NCBI GenBank assembly: GCA_965153455.1
Contig: OZ234499.1
Location: forward strand, 10,908,271 to 10,972,270
From: Sphagnum compactum
Taxonomy: Eukaryota > Bryophyta > Sphagnopsida > Sphagnales
DNA: 64,000 nt
Direction of reading: 5' to 3'
The position numbers were made by a program, and so were the translations under genes. The notes beneath the pieces are model-generated. The model was not told where the DNA came from. It ran no database searches and was given only the letters and a program-made list of their open reading frames with translations. Each line of letters starts with the position of its first letter. Position 1 is the first letter of the stretch. Below are positions 1-11,698 of this stretch, piece after piece.

Positions 1-1639
1 ATTTAAAAGCATGTTTTTTGTATTTGAACTTGAGGGGAAATTTTGAGAATTCAAATTCAATATTCATTTTCATTAGTTATTATACTAGGAAAAAATGTTA
101 GTTGGTTGATTAGTTTATTTACTTATGCTAATGGGCAAGTTAACCTAACACTAGTAGATCTAGATGATATATCGTTAACTCCTTGTTACCAGTTGTAAGT
201 GATGGTCATTTACTGCTTCCTAATTACATGGATATTGTAACTATTAAATTTAGTGGTTCTAGAAAGTGGGGAAGTGGCACTACCTTACCACCTCACTTGA
301 GTTGACTTAAAAAAAGATTACGATAAAGGCAAGAAAGTAGAAAAGGATGTGGTTTAGAATGGTGGGTGGAATTTTTTTTGAAGAGGATTCCTTCCCCCAT
401 ATAGTTTGTTTTTGGAGAAGTTAAAAAAGAAGGTAAAAGAGTTTTTAGAAGAGGTTGAAAGAAAAGAATCTCTTCATGTATGTGTGAATTGTGAAATGAA
501 GAACTTGAATATTGATGTTAGACATAACATGCCTAACCATGTTTAACCTACATGGTAGACATAACAACAATAGTAGCGAAAATGCATGTAGTAATGGTTT
601 TTCATTCTTTGCATCATTTTTGTATTATTTTTGAACCAAGACGTCATCTTTAAAATTTCCAAAAAGGTAAACTACCACCTTGTTTTTGTAACAATTTTGT
701 TGTTTGGACTAACATTCCTAAATTATTAGATTAAATTATTTATTCTTTGAATTTTAAATTCTTCCCAATAAGTTAATTCTTCCACTGGAAGCTGGAACTT
801 GTCAGGTGGTATTAACAATATAGTTTAGTTGATTTGTTTTTAGTTTGATTTCTTCATTTTGCCATGTCCAAAACATGTTCAACTTTTAATCAAAACCATT
901 TTACAAGTTAAATTTCAATTGATTCTTACTTCTCAACTTATAAGTTTTAAAAAACATATTAAACAAATGGTTCCTCATCAAAATCATCTTCTATTTATCT
1001 TTGTTATGCTTTTTGGTATTAATGTTTGGACTATATTTTCATTATTATAAGTTTGTTATGTTTTGATGTGATAAGAACATTGGTGGATTCTAGGTCTTAA
1101 TGTTCCACAAATGTGAGCACCGTTATTATCTATGACAAATTTTCTTACATTAACGTGTTTGATGTTTTCAAATGAATTATCTCCCTTTCTTTTAACGAGT
1201 TGTTATTGATATGCTTGATTTTGTTAAGATGAAAATTTGTGAATAAAATTGCTAATGTTTTGAAGATTACAATTATATTATCATTTTGGAGATTATTAGA
1301 GAATAATCTTGGAACATAAAATGTTGTGACATATTTCTTAATTTGTGAAAAAACTTTGTATGAAATGTATGAATTGTGAAGTGACATATTAAAGGTTGAT
1401 AACATAAACCACACAGAAGAATTTTCACAATGGAAGTTTCCACAAGTTTCTAAGCATTAGATGTTAGAATTTCACTTTGAAGGCCCTATTCACAGTGTTG
1501 TGTGAAGCAGATCCCCAAAGTGTAGATTGTTTTTTTCTGCTACAGCTAGTGAAAACTTGGGTGATTTGTTGCCAAGTTTTTCTTGTCCCATCTTTTAGAG
1601 GATGCCAAGCTTGCTGTCTAGGAGCTATCTCTCAGGCAA
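1..1639. other. Intergenic, no gene seen
   Basis: AT-rich DNA with only short chance reading frames (up to about 90 codons, no recognisable motif). I see no conserved protein signature, RNA gene or clear repeat here. Confidence 0.6.
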
Positions 1640-2390
1640 CAAGTGAATCTATGCTAGCAATGGATTGACTGGGTGATCTAGTGCAATAAGTGAGTCACCT
1701 ACCCCTATGACTCTGTAACCCACAAGCATACGTACTGGTCTTCTTATATCTCAAGCTATGCAGACTGCTTCAGTCACATTTTTATGGACCTGCATTTGAA
1801 CTTCAACATTGTAGACTTCTTTTAGGTTTTCTCCCCAGGAATCCATGAGATGTACATAAGCCAGCTCTTCTGCAATCGTGGAGTGAAAAACAAATGATAG
1901 AGCTGTGATATGCTTGTTGCATGCAGAACTGGGGAGCTAAAGACACTGCATGAAGCTGACTTTGACATCTGCAAAAGGTGTTGATATTTGCTGGAAGATC
2001 TTGGCCCACAAGCAACGAACATAGAATGTCACTCTAAATAGTACCAGCTTGGACTGGGTCCTTCCCAGTGCTTTTGAGTCTGTCATTGTGGGCTATGATG
2101 TCAATGTTAATTGATTCATGCATCTTCATTTTTGACCCAATGTGGAATATGGAGGTCTTGGGTGTGAAGATGGGTTTGAGCTTCCAAGGTTACTGGGGTG
2201 CAACAACATGAGGCTATCTTGCATCTGCACTAGTTTGTAAGTTTATTAGTTCCATCGACAGTCAAATGCCTGGGCTTTGGGGGGATCTTGCTGATGAGCT
2301 TAGTGTGCAGGGATGATGATATATTTGAACAAGGTGCCCCACTTTGTTATAAATTTATATCAGACATTGTCACTGTTCTGCTCTTTGCAG
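1640..2390 (+). repeat. Diverged duplication, copy A (partner at 10130-10730)
   Basis: Blocks in this stretch recur in the same order and orientation downstream of MAP70. Examples are the words around 'CCCACAAGCAT' (1720s and 10220s), 'GGAGCTAAA...CTTGACTTTGACA' (1930s and 10430s) and 'GATATA...CAAGGTGCCCCACTTTGTTA' (2318 and 10680). The copies are strongly diverged and gapped, so this is an old duplication or two copies of one dispersed element. No coding signal was recognised in either copy. Confidence 0.5.
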
Positions 2391-2784
2391 CTAACATCTG
2401 CTGAAGTGCCTTTTATGTTGCTCTTTCTTGAAGGCACTTGATTATTCAGGTGATGAATACATAGCAAATGACTTATGACCTAGGTTTCTATTGTCAGGCC
2501 CTTTTTTGTTTCTGAAATTATGGCCATGTCCTAGTCTCTCTCCATCGTATGCTCTTGTATTCAAATTCCCCAAAAGTCTTCTTTTGTGTTCCTTTACTCA
2601 CACAAATGTACCCACTCTTTTGACTCTACGCTTTTGTGCACACAATGTTGGTGGGATGATCGCTACAATTGTCAGACAATATTGGTTTGCTCCTCCCACA
2701 ATTTGTTGCTGTATTGCAATGGGTGGCAGCTGGTTTGTGACACATTTACAATGGAAGAGGGGTGCGGGGGACTGCTGCTTCTTT

Positions 2785-3125
2785 TGTATCTTGAGTATCA
2801 TGTTCAGTAATTCCTTTTTTCTATCTCACGGACAATGAACAATTAAATACTTTGGATCCATGAATGCTGCGTCCTTTCTATCTTGAGTACCATATTCCAG
2901 CACTTCCTTTTTCTACCTCAATGAACAAATCCTTTTGATCCATCAATGCTGTTTCTTTTCTATCTTGAGTACCATATTCCAGTAATTCCTTTTTCTACCT
3001 CAAGTACAATGGGCAAATCCTTTGGATCCACGATGCTGTTTCTTTTCTATCTTGAGTACCATATTCCAGTAATTCCTTTTTCTACCTCAAGTACAATGGG
3101 CAAATCCTTTGGATCCACGATGTGT
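2785..3125 (+). repeat. Tandem repeat, ~82-87-bp unit, about four copies
   Basis: The block beginning 'TCTTGAGTACCATATTCCAG' occurs at 2881, 2963 and 3050, with a more diverged first copy near 2787. The last two copies are almost identical over the whole 87 bp. 87 is a multiple of three, so a short frame (2946-3197) crosses the array with a 29-residue repeat. There is no evidence that this frame is a gene. Confidence 0.85.
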
Positions 3126-4688
3126 TGTTCCTTGTTCACATGCAATTTAAACTCTGTGATTTCTAGACTTCAGGAAGCATCTGGCGTTTCTCTGTGAATG
3201 TGAATCTAAGGAAAATCAAAATAGGTGCAGTAAAAGGGTTTTGATGAGAAACCAAAGAGTGGGTGCAATGTGTTGAATGCCATTGCAGCTGCATATTGCA
3301 ACCAAATGGTCTCAAAGAGGAGTGCACTGACATTTGCTATGAGAAGAAAACCTAAAGAGGGTCTCCATCATACATTTTCTTTTTTCCTTGTGTGGGGGTG
3401 GAGTAAGTGGTAGCTCTGCAACATCTCCTTTCACCAATGGAAGGCTGATGATCTCTTTTGTACTGTTATCTGCTTTTTTGGTTGGTGCAAAGGTTGAGCT
3501 TTCTCTTCCACTGTTTTGCATGGTGAGTTTTTGTGTGTGTTTCTAACCCTCTCTTGTGCACAGACAAGGGTTTTAAAGTAATAGTGTAGAAAACATACAC
3601 ATAGATTTATAGGGTCTCGGGAATAGGCTTGTGCCTTAGGGGTGAAAAAAAAGCCTAATGTGGCCAACGAGATTGTTGTTTCAAAGAGTTGCATTAGTTA
3701 ACCAGTGTTGAAAATGTTGCATGTCTTTTGCAGTGTGGCCCATGCAAAAGGACATGCAAATTGCAAAGAGCTTTTGTGAACAAGATGCACATAGCTGCTT
3801 TTTAACACATGCATGCCTTCTTTGATTTTCATGAGGGGTGCACAAACACTGACATTTCTGTATACAATTTCAACCTTGCAACCTCCTCCTGCTCATACTA
3901 ACAAACTGGGTTCATTCGTTCTTCTTCTTCTTCGCACCGGACATTCATTACTTGTGTGCTCTGTTGTTTACTCTTGATTCTTCCAGGTTTTGTGAAGAAG
4001 AAGAAGAAGAAGAAGAAGAAGGTAATTTGGGCATCATTTGATCAAAATCTTCCATTATGATTTTGCAAGGCACAACAACATGTGTTCCTTCCCGAGCGTT
4101 AGGTCCTAACCGCATGATGCATGTGTTGTTCTTTTGCATGTTTCTTGGCAACTTTTTTTCTTACACATTTTTCCCTCCTTTTTGTAACCTGCCTTCTTGT
4201 ACAATTGGAAAACTGGTGAAAAGATGATGAAAAGACGAGTTAATTTTTTTTAAAAAAAAGAAAAAAGGTGACAAAGGAAGGAAATTTTTCTTTAGCAAAC
4301 TTCTATTTTCAGTTTTTTAAAAAATAAAAAATAAAAAAAATAAATATCTGCTTTTGGAAGGATGATGGCAGAAAGGTGAATAAGGCCACTAAAATTTCAG
4401 CTCAATTTTCTGCAATTCAGCAAAGCAAGAAAAAGTTAAATGAGGGAAGAAGAAGGCTTTTTCTTTTTGGTTCTGGAGGGAAAAAGAAAAGGGAAGCAGA
4501 AGAAGAAGAAGAAGAAGAAGAAGCAGAAGAAAAGAAGGCTTTTCACTTTCTTTCTGGAGGGAAAGAAAAAAGGGGACTTCTTGGCTGGTACCGAAACAAC
4601 AATTTTGTACGAGGAAAAACAAAAATAAGTTTCTTAGTTGAGATTATTGAGGCCCCTGTTTGAGACCCCTGTTTGGTGCGCCCGCGGG
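3126..4688. other. Intergenic with GAA microsatellites
   Basis: No gene seen. Purine-rich tracts of (GAA)n type lie at about 3998-4021 and 4498-4545, and A/T homopolymer runs lie around 4240-4350. The lysine- and glutamate-rich frames here come from these simple repeats. Confidence 0.6.
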
Positions 4689-4850
4689 GGCCGGCCCTCA
4701 AAGACTATACTCCCCAGAGTCCTCTCGCACTCAATTCTAGGTCTTTTTGGTGAAGGACCGTCTGCGCACGGGCCGGCTAAAAGACTATAGTCCCTAGAGT
4801 CCTCGCGCTTATTTTAGGTCTGTTTGGCGAAGGACCGTCTCCGCGCTTTG
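4689..4850 (+). repeat. Direct repeat of ~80 bp upstream of MAP70
   Basis: Two adjacent copies share 'GGCCGGC', 'AAAGACTATA', 'AGAGTCCTC', 'TAGGTCT' and 'GAAGGACCGTCT' in the same order. The 'AAGACTATA' anchors stand at 4701 and 4781, exactly 80 bp apart. The block is GC-richer than its surroundings and lies 420-580 bp before the MAP70 start codon, so it may be part of the promoter or a small mobile fragment. The role is unknown. Confidence 0.75.
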
Positions 4851-5268
4851 TCGTTGTTGTGGCAAGAAGGTGAAGAAAGGAGGGGAGAGGGCGAGAAGGA
4901 CGCAGGGGAGAGAGAGAAAGAGAGAGAGAGAGAGAGGCGCAGAGAGTTTGTCTGGGAAAGCAATGTTGCAAGCAAACTGGACAGGAGGGATGACGGCTTG
5001 CCATTGCTGCTGTGCTTGCTGCCATGTTTTTTATGTTTGGTGGCAATGTGGACGCGAGCAGTGGAACGGAGACGAGAAGCTGCAACCCGTGGTATGTTGA
5101 CGAAGAAGTTGAACGACGATGAAGACGACGACGGCGACGTTGTTGTGCATCTTGTAGAGGACGACTTCTGCTGCTTCGTCTCTTGGTGGTGCATAGTAGT
5201 GGAAGGGGGCGGGAGTGGTGGGGTATCCATAGAACTTGTTTTTGAAGAAGGAGGACAGTACTAGAGTT
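4851..5268 (+). promoter_or_regulatory. Probable 5' leader and promoter-proximal region of MAP70
   Basis: GC-richer DNA than the flanks, with a (GA)n tract at about 4905-4936, directly upstream of the MAP70 ATG. GA/CT-rich leaders are common in plant genes. Several overlapping open frames on both strands here are compositional and have no family match that I recognise. No clear TATA box was found, so the transcription start cannot be placed. Confidence 0.5.
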
Positions 5269-8200
5269 ATGGAAGAATCACTCAGTGGTAGTGTAGACCA
5301 TGACAATGCCGCAATGGATGGAATCTACAATAACGGCAGGCAGTCGGTTTTCGACAATGGAGGTGTGCCGGTGTCGGGGAGTTTCTCCAGAGCAGCAGAC
5401 TCGAAACCTAGGCGCAGGAGCATAGGGCGTTCTTCTTTTCCTGAGAGCGATGATATAATAACGCAGCTACATGGTTCGGATCCAGTCAAGGTGGAGCTGA
5501 ACCGTCTGGAGAACGAAGTTCGAGGTAAGCTTCACACACACACACACACACACACCACGGGGTACTATAGCAAATGTTTTGCTCTTCCCTGATGCCGAAC
5601 CCTCGTAGGTCAAGAGTCAGTCGGAATGGTCTCCATCTGTTTCACGGCAATCCTACATACATACGGCGAATTGAAAGCTCGTCTGCAATTTCCGTTCCCA
5701 TTATGTGCATTGCGCTATCGCCTGAAGAAGATAACGTTTTAGCTCTTGATGTGGACTCAATACCTGAAGCTCAGATCTGGAGGCTTATTGCTACTCTGCT
5801 TCGGAAGTATGTACATTTCAGTACAGGCGGCCATACAGAAGACTTGTTTAGTTCTAAACTTAGTCTGAACACAGAGAGAGTTTTAGCTACCAACTTTTCA
5901 CCCGCTTAGGAAATTCCTTGCTTGCCATTTCTGTGGGAGCGGCTTGCTTTGTTCCTGGAGACTTCTTTTGTGTTTAGTGTGTGATAGAGCATTTCTGATG
6001 CAGCTCTCAACTTGTGTTGGATTTTAGATAAGGACCGAGAACTGGCTGAGGCTCATTCTGAGATAAAAGCTCTGAAGCAAACTGAGCGCGGGGCAGAAAA
6101 AGCTGTTGAAGAGGTGATCTCCTTCTCAATACCCATGTTTGTGTACATGTCAGGGTTCCTCAAGTATTTGGGATCAAACTCTTGCATAGTTTCTGGTTCT
6201 GAGAGTTTCCCTGAGATGAGCAAGTACAACCATAGCCATTGCTGAGAAGCTGATGCTGGTCACCAGTCTCTCACCAAGAAGAAGACTGGCACAGGGCTTG
6301 TGTAATTAACACTAGCTTGATGTTTTGTGCTGCATTTGGAATCATGCAGCTATATGAAGAGCTTCAAAAAGTTGATGAGAAGCTTAAGGCAGCTGAAATT
6401 GCATTAGAGAACAAGGTATGACAACCTGCCGATTTGACAATTCTAGCATTTTTTCCTGCAGTTAATGTCAACTTGGTTCTTGGCTGTCCTGTGAGCCATT
6501 TTAAGTGAGTTTTGATATTGTGAAATCTTACAGTTCTTGCTGTGTGCAGAATCTTGAAGTGAAGAGGATTAATGATGAGAAGAAAACAGCTCTTGCTGCA
6601 CAGTTTGCTGCAGAGGCAACTCTTCGAAGGGTGCATGCTGCCCAAAAGGATGAGGATCTTCCACCAATAGAAGCCATCCTTGCACCTCTTGAGGCTGAAC
6701 TGAGGCTAGCTTATAAAGAAGTATTGTGACTGGCCTCATCCTGTGTGCATGCATACCTGAAAAAGTGCTGTGGTTACAAATGTTTCACGTAAAAGGTTTC
6801 AAGAATTTTGATGCAGTTGATGGGATTGCTGTATGGATGTGGAGTACATTTTACAGGTCACACCACATTTCTAGTTTCTGATTTAGATTGTCATGGCAGA
6901 TAGCAAAGCTGCAGGATGACAATAGGGCCCTGGATCGTCTGACCAAGTCCAAAGAGGCTGCTCTTCTGGTGGCAGAGAGGACAGTGCAGACAGCTGAAGC
7001 AAAGGCTTCTATGGTGGATGACTTGCAGAATCGTAATCAAGAATTGATGAAACAGATTGAGATCTGCCAGGTTAGATCAAATGACTTTGCAGTCGTGGTC
7101 AGGGGTTTGTTCCAAGTATTGCATTGTGATTAGTTGTTGCAGCCAAGTCAAAAGTGTGAATTGGATCAAATGTTTGTTGTGGCAGGAAGAGAACAAGATA
7201 CTGGACAAAATGCACCGTCAAAAAGTTGCTGAAGTTGAGAAATTGAGTACCACAGTGGCTGAATTGGAAGAAGCAGTTCTGGCTGGAGGGGCTGCTGTGA
7301 ATGCTGCAAGGGATTATCAACGGCAAGTGGAAGAGTTGCTGGTAAGCATTTTGGAACTGCAATGCTGACAACTAAGATTGCTGACGGTTTGTTGTTTGTG
7401 AATTCATCTGAGGTAAGTCTGTACTTCTGTGTACATGGCTTGGATTTGTTTTTCAATTGCTGTTTTTACACTCCATGTCCCAAGCTCAAAGAAATTGCAC
7501 CAGGCTCATCTGATGCTAAATCCCATATGCAGGAAGGAAAGAAAACACTTGAGCGTGAGCTTGCACGAGCAAAAATATCTGCTAACCGAGTAGCAGCTGT
7601 TGTGGCAAATGAGTGGAAGGATGCAAATGATAAAGTGATGCCTGTGAAGCAGTGGCTTGATGAACGAAGATTTCTTCAGGTAAGCAGTACTTTGTATTAA
7701 GTCTTGTTGTTTTGCTCCAAGGGCAATATCTTTCCAATTTCTTTGGAGTACATGAGCAGTAAATACTCTGAATGTGTAGTATGTACTGCTCATGTGAATG
7801 TGCTGATGGGATGGTCATTCCAATCACAAAGTTTGAATGTAAATGCAGGGTGAGATGCAGCAACTACGGGACAAGTTGGCCATAGCAGAGCGGACTGCAA
7901 AAACTGAGTCTCAACTGAAGGTTGGTTATCAATGTGCAAAATATGGGAGGCAGGAGGCATTTGTTTACCATCTATATTATTGTAGATTTTTCTATACTTA
8001 TCTACATCCATGGTTGGGAGTTGATGAAGTCAGTGTGGAGTAATGGTAGCTAGTCACTGCCATGTGTGACCGAGGTGATGGTCTGACTCATTTTGGGTCA
8101 TGTGTGCAAGGTTATGACCACACATTCTTTTCATGTTTGTTTTGGTTTGGCTGGAGTTACTGACATAATGGTTACCTTCAAAATTCAATTGTGGAGTTAT

Positions 8201-9769
8201 CTCTGCAATCTTATAGGTAAGTTTTCCAGTGAGTAAAGTGGATATATTGCATCCAAGTAGTCACCAGTGGTGTGTTTAAAGGATATGTTCAGGGTGCAGG
8301 AAGTCCTGACCAGTAGCCTCTATTTCGGCTTCTCATGCCTCAGCTTAGATACTTGTACATTATTCAAGTTAAATGAAATGAATTTAAGCCTCACAAGCCT
8401 CCTTGTTGCAGCTTGAATAAGGATACTATTTACCTTTTGATTAGCTACTTCTTTTGCATGCTAGCACCATCATGACTGAGTTTCCTGTTGCTTCGTAAAT
8501 GCAAGAGAAACTAAGGATGCAGTTTTCTGTAGAGTTGTTTGCCTGAACATTGAGCAGAGTGTTATGTACTTATTTACACGCACTGTTGGGATCCAATGAA
8601 GTTAATGTGGAGTGATGGCAGCTAGTCACTGCCATTGCATGATGAAGGTGATGGTCTCATACTTTGTAAGTGACATGCACAAGGTTATGACCATGCCTAT
8701 TCTTGTAGTGTTTGTTCTGGCTTTGCTGCAACTGATATAATGGTTACCTTTAAAGTGTCGTGGAGTTTTCTCTGCAATATTGTAGATATATTGTAGGGTT
8801 TCTCTTGAAGTGATGTTGATATAATTCATGCATTTGCTGCTGAAGCTGAATTTATAGCTATACTATACAGGAAAAATTCCAATTCAGGCTGAAGGTGCTT
8901 GAGGAAGGGTTAAGGCCATCCACCTCACGCCGACAGTCTGGAGGCAGTGCAGAGGAGGCAGTGAGAAGTGCAAGCAATGGTCCAACAAGGCGCCTGTCAA
9001 CTGGATCAGAGGAAGCGTCACGACTACTGTCAAATGGTTCCAGACGTCAAAGATCTGCAGTATCTCAGCTGAGGGCTTCAGTAGCTAGCACAACTCTTTT
9101 GAGAAATGGCAGGATGACTTCACAGTCCTTTGATGGTGGCAGACCGCTAGATACTGCTTCCTCAAACAGGCTGAGAGCTTTTAGTAATGGATTTGAGGAG
9201 TTGCGTGCAGGCAGGAAAAATGCTGTTGAAGCAACCAAGAACCTGGAGGGAGCTGATCTACCAAGTGAGAAAGCAGATATTGGAACTTCAGTTGGTGCAG
9301 ATGACACTGTGTCAAGCTTGCTGTATGATATGCTACAGAAGGAGGTAGTTGCCTTGAGGAAGTCAAGTCATGAGAAGGATCAAAGCCTGAGGGACAAGGA
9401 TGATGCTCTTGAGGTGTGTAATCTGGTGCTGTATGAGTTAATTTGATATAATCAAAAACAGCTGAAGCAGGCCTAGTAGGAACATTGGCCATTCTTTAGT
9501 TACTGGAGATGTGTCTTGTATCGAATTGCAACAGGACTAAGCTCCCAACATTTCCTTGAATGATTCATTTGCAGATGCTGTCAAAGAAAGTGGATACACT
9601 GACAAAGGCAATGGAGGTTGAGGCAAAGAAAATGCGGAGAGAAGTCACAGCTGTGGAGAAGGAGGTTGTAATTTTAAGGGCAGAAAAGGAGCAGGAACGA
9701 AGGGCGAGACGATCCAGCATGACAAAGGCACCTGTAAATAGTTCCTCTAACTCTGCTCTTGGAAGGTGA
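5269..9769 (+). CDS. MAP70: Microtubule-associated protein MAP70, 10 coding exons, 620 aa
   Basis: Coding exons by GT..AG boundaries and continuous homology: 5269-5524, 6028-6113, 6350-6415, 6550-6720, 6900-7070, 7186-7341, 7533-7679, 7849-7920, 8871-9413 and 9575-9769. They sum to 1863 nt, an intact frame of 620 codons plus TGA. The protein carries the MAP70 family core. Its landmarks are 'DDIITQLHGSDPVKVELNRL' (residues ~61-80), a long coiled coil through 'AAQKDEDLPPIEAILAPLEA', 'MKQIEICQEENKILDKMHRQ' and 'ANEWKDANDKVMPVKQWL', a Ser/Arg-rich segment (~385-470) and a C-terminal coil. Known family role: plant-specific binding of cortical microtubules, with involvement in secondary-wall patterning. 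ATG 5269 is chosen because it begins 'MEESLSGSVD...' in frame with the core; upstream only a non-ATG extension is open. The end is less certain. The last codons 'GGA AGG TGA' could also be a splice donor (AG|GTGAGG) leading to another small exon. Length is normal for the family. Confidence 0.95.
5533..5555 (+). repeat. (CA)n microsatellite in MAP70 intron 1
   Basis: A run of about eleven CA dinucleotides starts a few bases after the splice donor at 5525. It is intronic and probably polymorphic. Confidence 0.9.
7993..8790 (+). repeat. Internal duplication in MAP70 intron 8
   Basis: The 950-bp intron 7921-8870, the longest of this gene, contains a segment of about 220 bp twice, at 7993-8218 and 8565-8788. 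Shared words include 'GCTAGTCACTGCCAT', 'GGTGATGGTCT', 'CAAGGTTATGACCA' and 'ATAATGGTTACCTT'. The copies are direct, about 573 bp apart and moderately diverged. This explains why the intron is several times longer than the others. Confidence 0.8.
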
Positions 9770-10021
9770 GGAGCTTGCTTTTTCTGTGTATTCTTCTCCA
9801 AACTTCTCTGTGCAGTAAGTGCCCACTAGTGGGTGTGGGCCTTAGTTTGGGGTTTGCTAGTTATGAGTACATGTAGGTGGTAAGATGCTTGGAGTTGGAG
9901 CTCCATTCTACATGTGGCATTCTTTCTTTTCTCTAATTCTTTCATCTTACCATTGTATGCCTTCAAAAACCTCATTTGGGGCGAAGAGCACTGTGGTGCT
10001 GATACAGTAATTGGATGTATA

Positions 10022-10027
10022 AATAAA
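10022..10027 (+). terminator. Possible polyadenylation signal of MAP70
   Basis: An AATAAA hexamer lies 253 bp after the MAP70 stop codon, a plausible 3' UTR length. Position and match only; not proven. Confidence 0.45.
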
Positions 10028-10129
10028 GAGAAATTCATGGTCAGCAAAATTTTTAGAAGTGTGGCTTTGAAAGAATGTTGACATATGCTATCTGGAGAAA
10101 GTGAGTCCAGGTGAATACATGAGTCTATG

Positions 10130-10730
10130 AATTCATTTGGTGCTGTATTTGCTAGTGATCAGCTATCTGGGTCATCTAGCATGACAAATTTAGCTACACA
10201 CCTATGAATCTTGAGCCCACAAGCATTTGCATTGTCTACTCAGATCATGAAGACTCATCTCGACTGCTTATTGCCTGTTCATGGCACTTTTTTTCTTTTC
10301 TTAGGCTCTGGTAAATGTTCTTTGACTGGAGACATGAGGCACCACAAATGTAAGGTGTTTGCCATTTTGGAGTTTCATATGTAACAATGCTGTGATGCTA
10401 TTATTGCTTTGCAGAAATGCTAGGAGCTAAAACTATTCAACATCAACTTGACTTTGACAGCTCCAACCAGAGGTTATGCTGGTTTCAGAGTTGTCTGGAT
10501 GCGGCCATGCATAGCAAGACGGAATGTCTTTGAAGTGTAATGCCAAAATTCCTTTGGTCATTACTACTTTGGATGTTCTCCAAATTTGTTGTCAACAGGA
10601 TGGCAGATAAATGATAAAAGAGTTTGATGCCTCTGGTACTAAACACCATAAGGAACAGTTAGTTGGGATTGTTTGCAGGGTTGATATAATCAAGCAAGAT
10701 GCCCCTCACTTTGTTAGTATTTAGAGTAAT
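10130..10730 (+). repeat. Diverged duplication, copy B (partner at 1640-2390)
   Basis: This is the second copy of the segment described at 1640-2390, in the same orientation, about 8.4 kb away on the other side of MAP70. It runs into ordinary AT-rich DNA at both ends, and no terminal motif was found. Confidence 0.5.
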
Positions 10731-10939
10731 GTGCTTTTGTCCTTCCCTAAACATTGTCTTGGTGTGCATGTGTTGATTTGGTTTTTGGGTCTTGTGTGTG
10801 TGCAACTAGACAAAACTGGATGAAAGAAAGCTTTGTGAAATGTGGATGCACATGGCAACCAGCATGTTGGGCGCCAAGAGGGTGCAGAGGAAATTTCTTA
10901 TTGGTAGGTTCCTGAAGCAGATGACCATACATAGATCCA

Positions 10940-11235
10940 ATACCTACGAGTAGGTACCTATTTGGTAAAGTACCTAATACGGACAATTTTAGATAGTAGG
11001 TATCTACCCACTACTTACCTAGCTACTAGTAGGTACCTAGGTGAATATGTTTTTTGGTACATACTTACCTACTTTTAATTACTAAGTAGGAGGTATGTAC
11101 CTACCTTAACTAAGTACGAATGTATTAGATACTATTAGGCAGGTACTTATTTTAGCTAGGTGGTTAATCCTACCAAGGTACTTATTAAGTAATAGGTATT
11201 TAGTAAATACTTACTAATATTAATAGTAGGTTATA
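10940..11235. repeat. TAGGTA/TACCTA-rich patch 1
   Basis: Many copies of TAGGTA, TACCTA, GGTACCTA and related 6-10-mers are scattered at irregular spacing on both strands. The motif TAGGTACCTA is self-complementary, so the patch is full of short palindromes. The segment 11150-11210 resembles 14690-14750 in the same orientation, so patches 1 and 3 share ancestry. Confidence 0.8.
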
Positions 11236-11399
11236 TAATCGTGGATCAACAACCTAATTATCAATAAGGAAAGGTTTGTTGGATTAAAAAAGAAATAACA
11301 AGAAAAATGGAAAGACTTGAAGGTAGGGATTGTCATCTGTTTACTTATTGTCATGTTGCATCTATCTATCATCTTGCAATAACCATCATCCTTTGTAGA

Positions 11400-11698
11400 C
11401 CTAATAAAGACTCACATCCATTTGTAGATTTTTTGCAATTGTTGCTTGTTGTTTATAATGCTTGTAAACCCTGTGACTGTTGTTTATTGTCTATTAGCAC
11501 CTTTGTGGCTACTACCTTTCCTTTGTAGACCTTTTGTGGTTGTTGCCTACCGCCTTTAGCAATGTTCAAACCCTTTGTGATTGTTGCCTACTGCCTTTAG
11601 CAATGTTCAAACCCTTTGTGATTGTTGCCTACCGCCTTTAGCAATGTTCAAACCTTTTCTGGTTGCTACCTATTGTTTACAACACCTATAGACCTTTG
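11400..11698 (+). repeat. 41-bp minisatellite
   Basis: Units built on 'TTGTTGCCTACCGCCTTTAG' plus 'CAATGTTCAAACC' recur with an exact 41-bp period. The 'TGTGG/TGTGA/TCTGG' anchors stand at 11535, 11576, 11617 and 11658. Two more diverged copies precede them, from about 11400. Confidence 0.85.

Noticed and set aside
4376-5306. Several overlapping frames of 90-146 codons on both strands upstream of MAP70
   Set aside because: They are produced by GAA/GA-rich simple repeats and a GC-richer leader. None has a recognisable domain, and they contradict each other.
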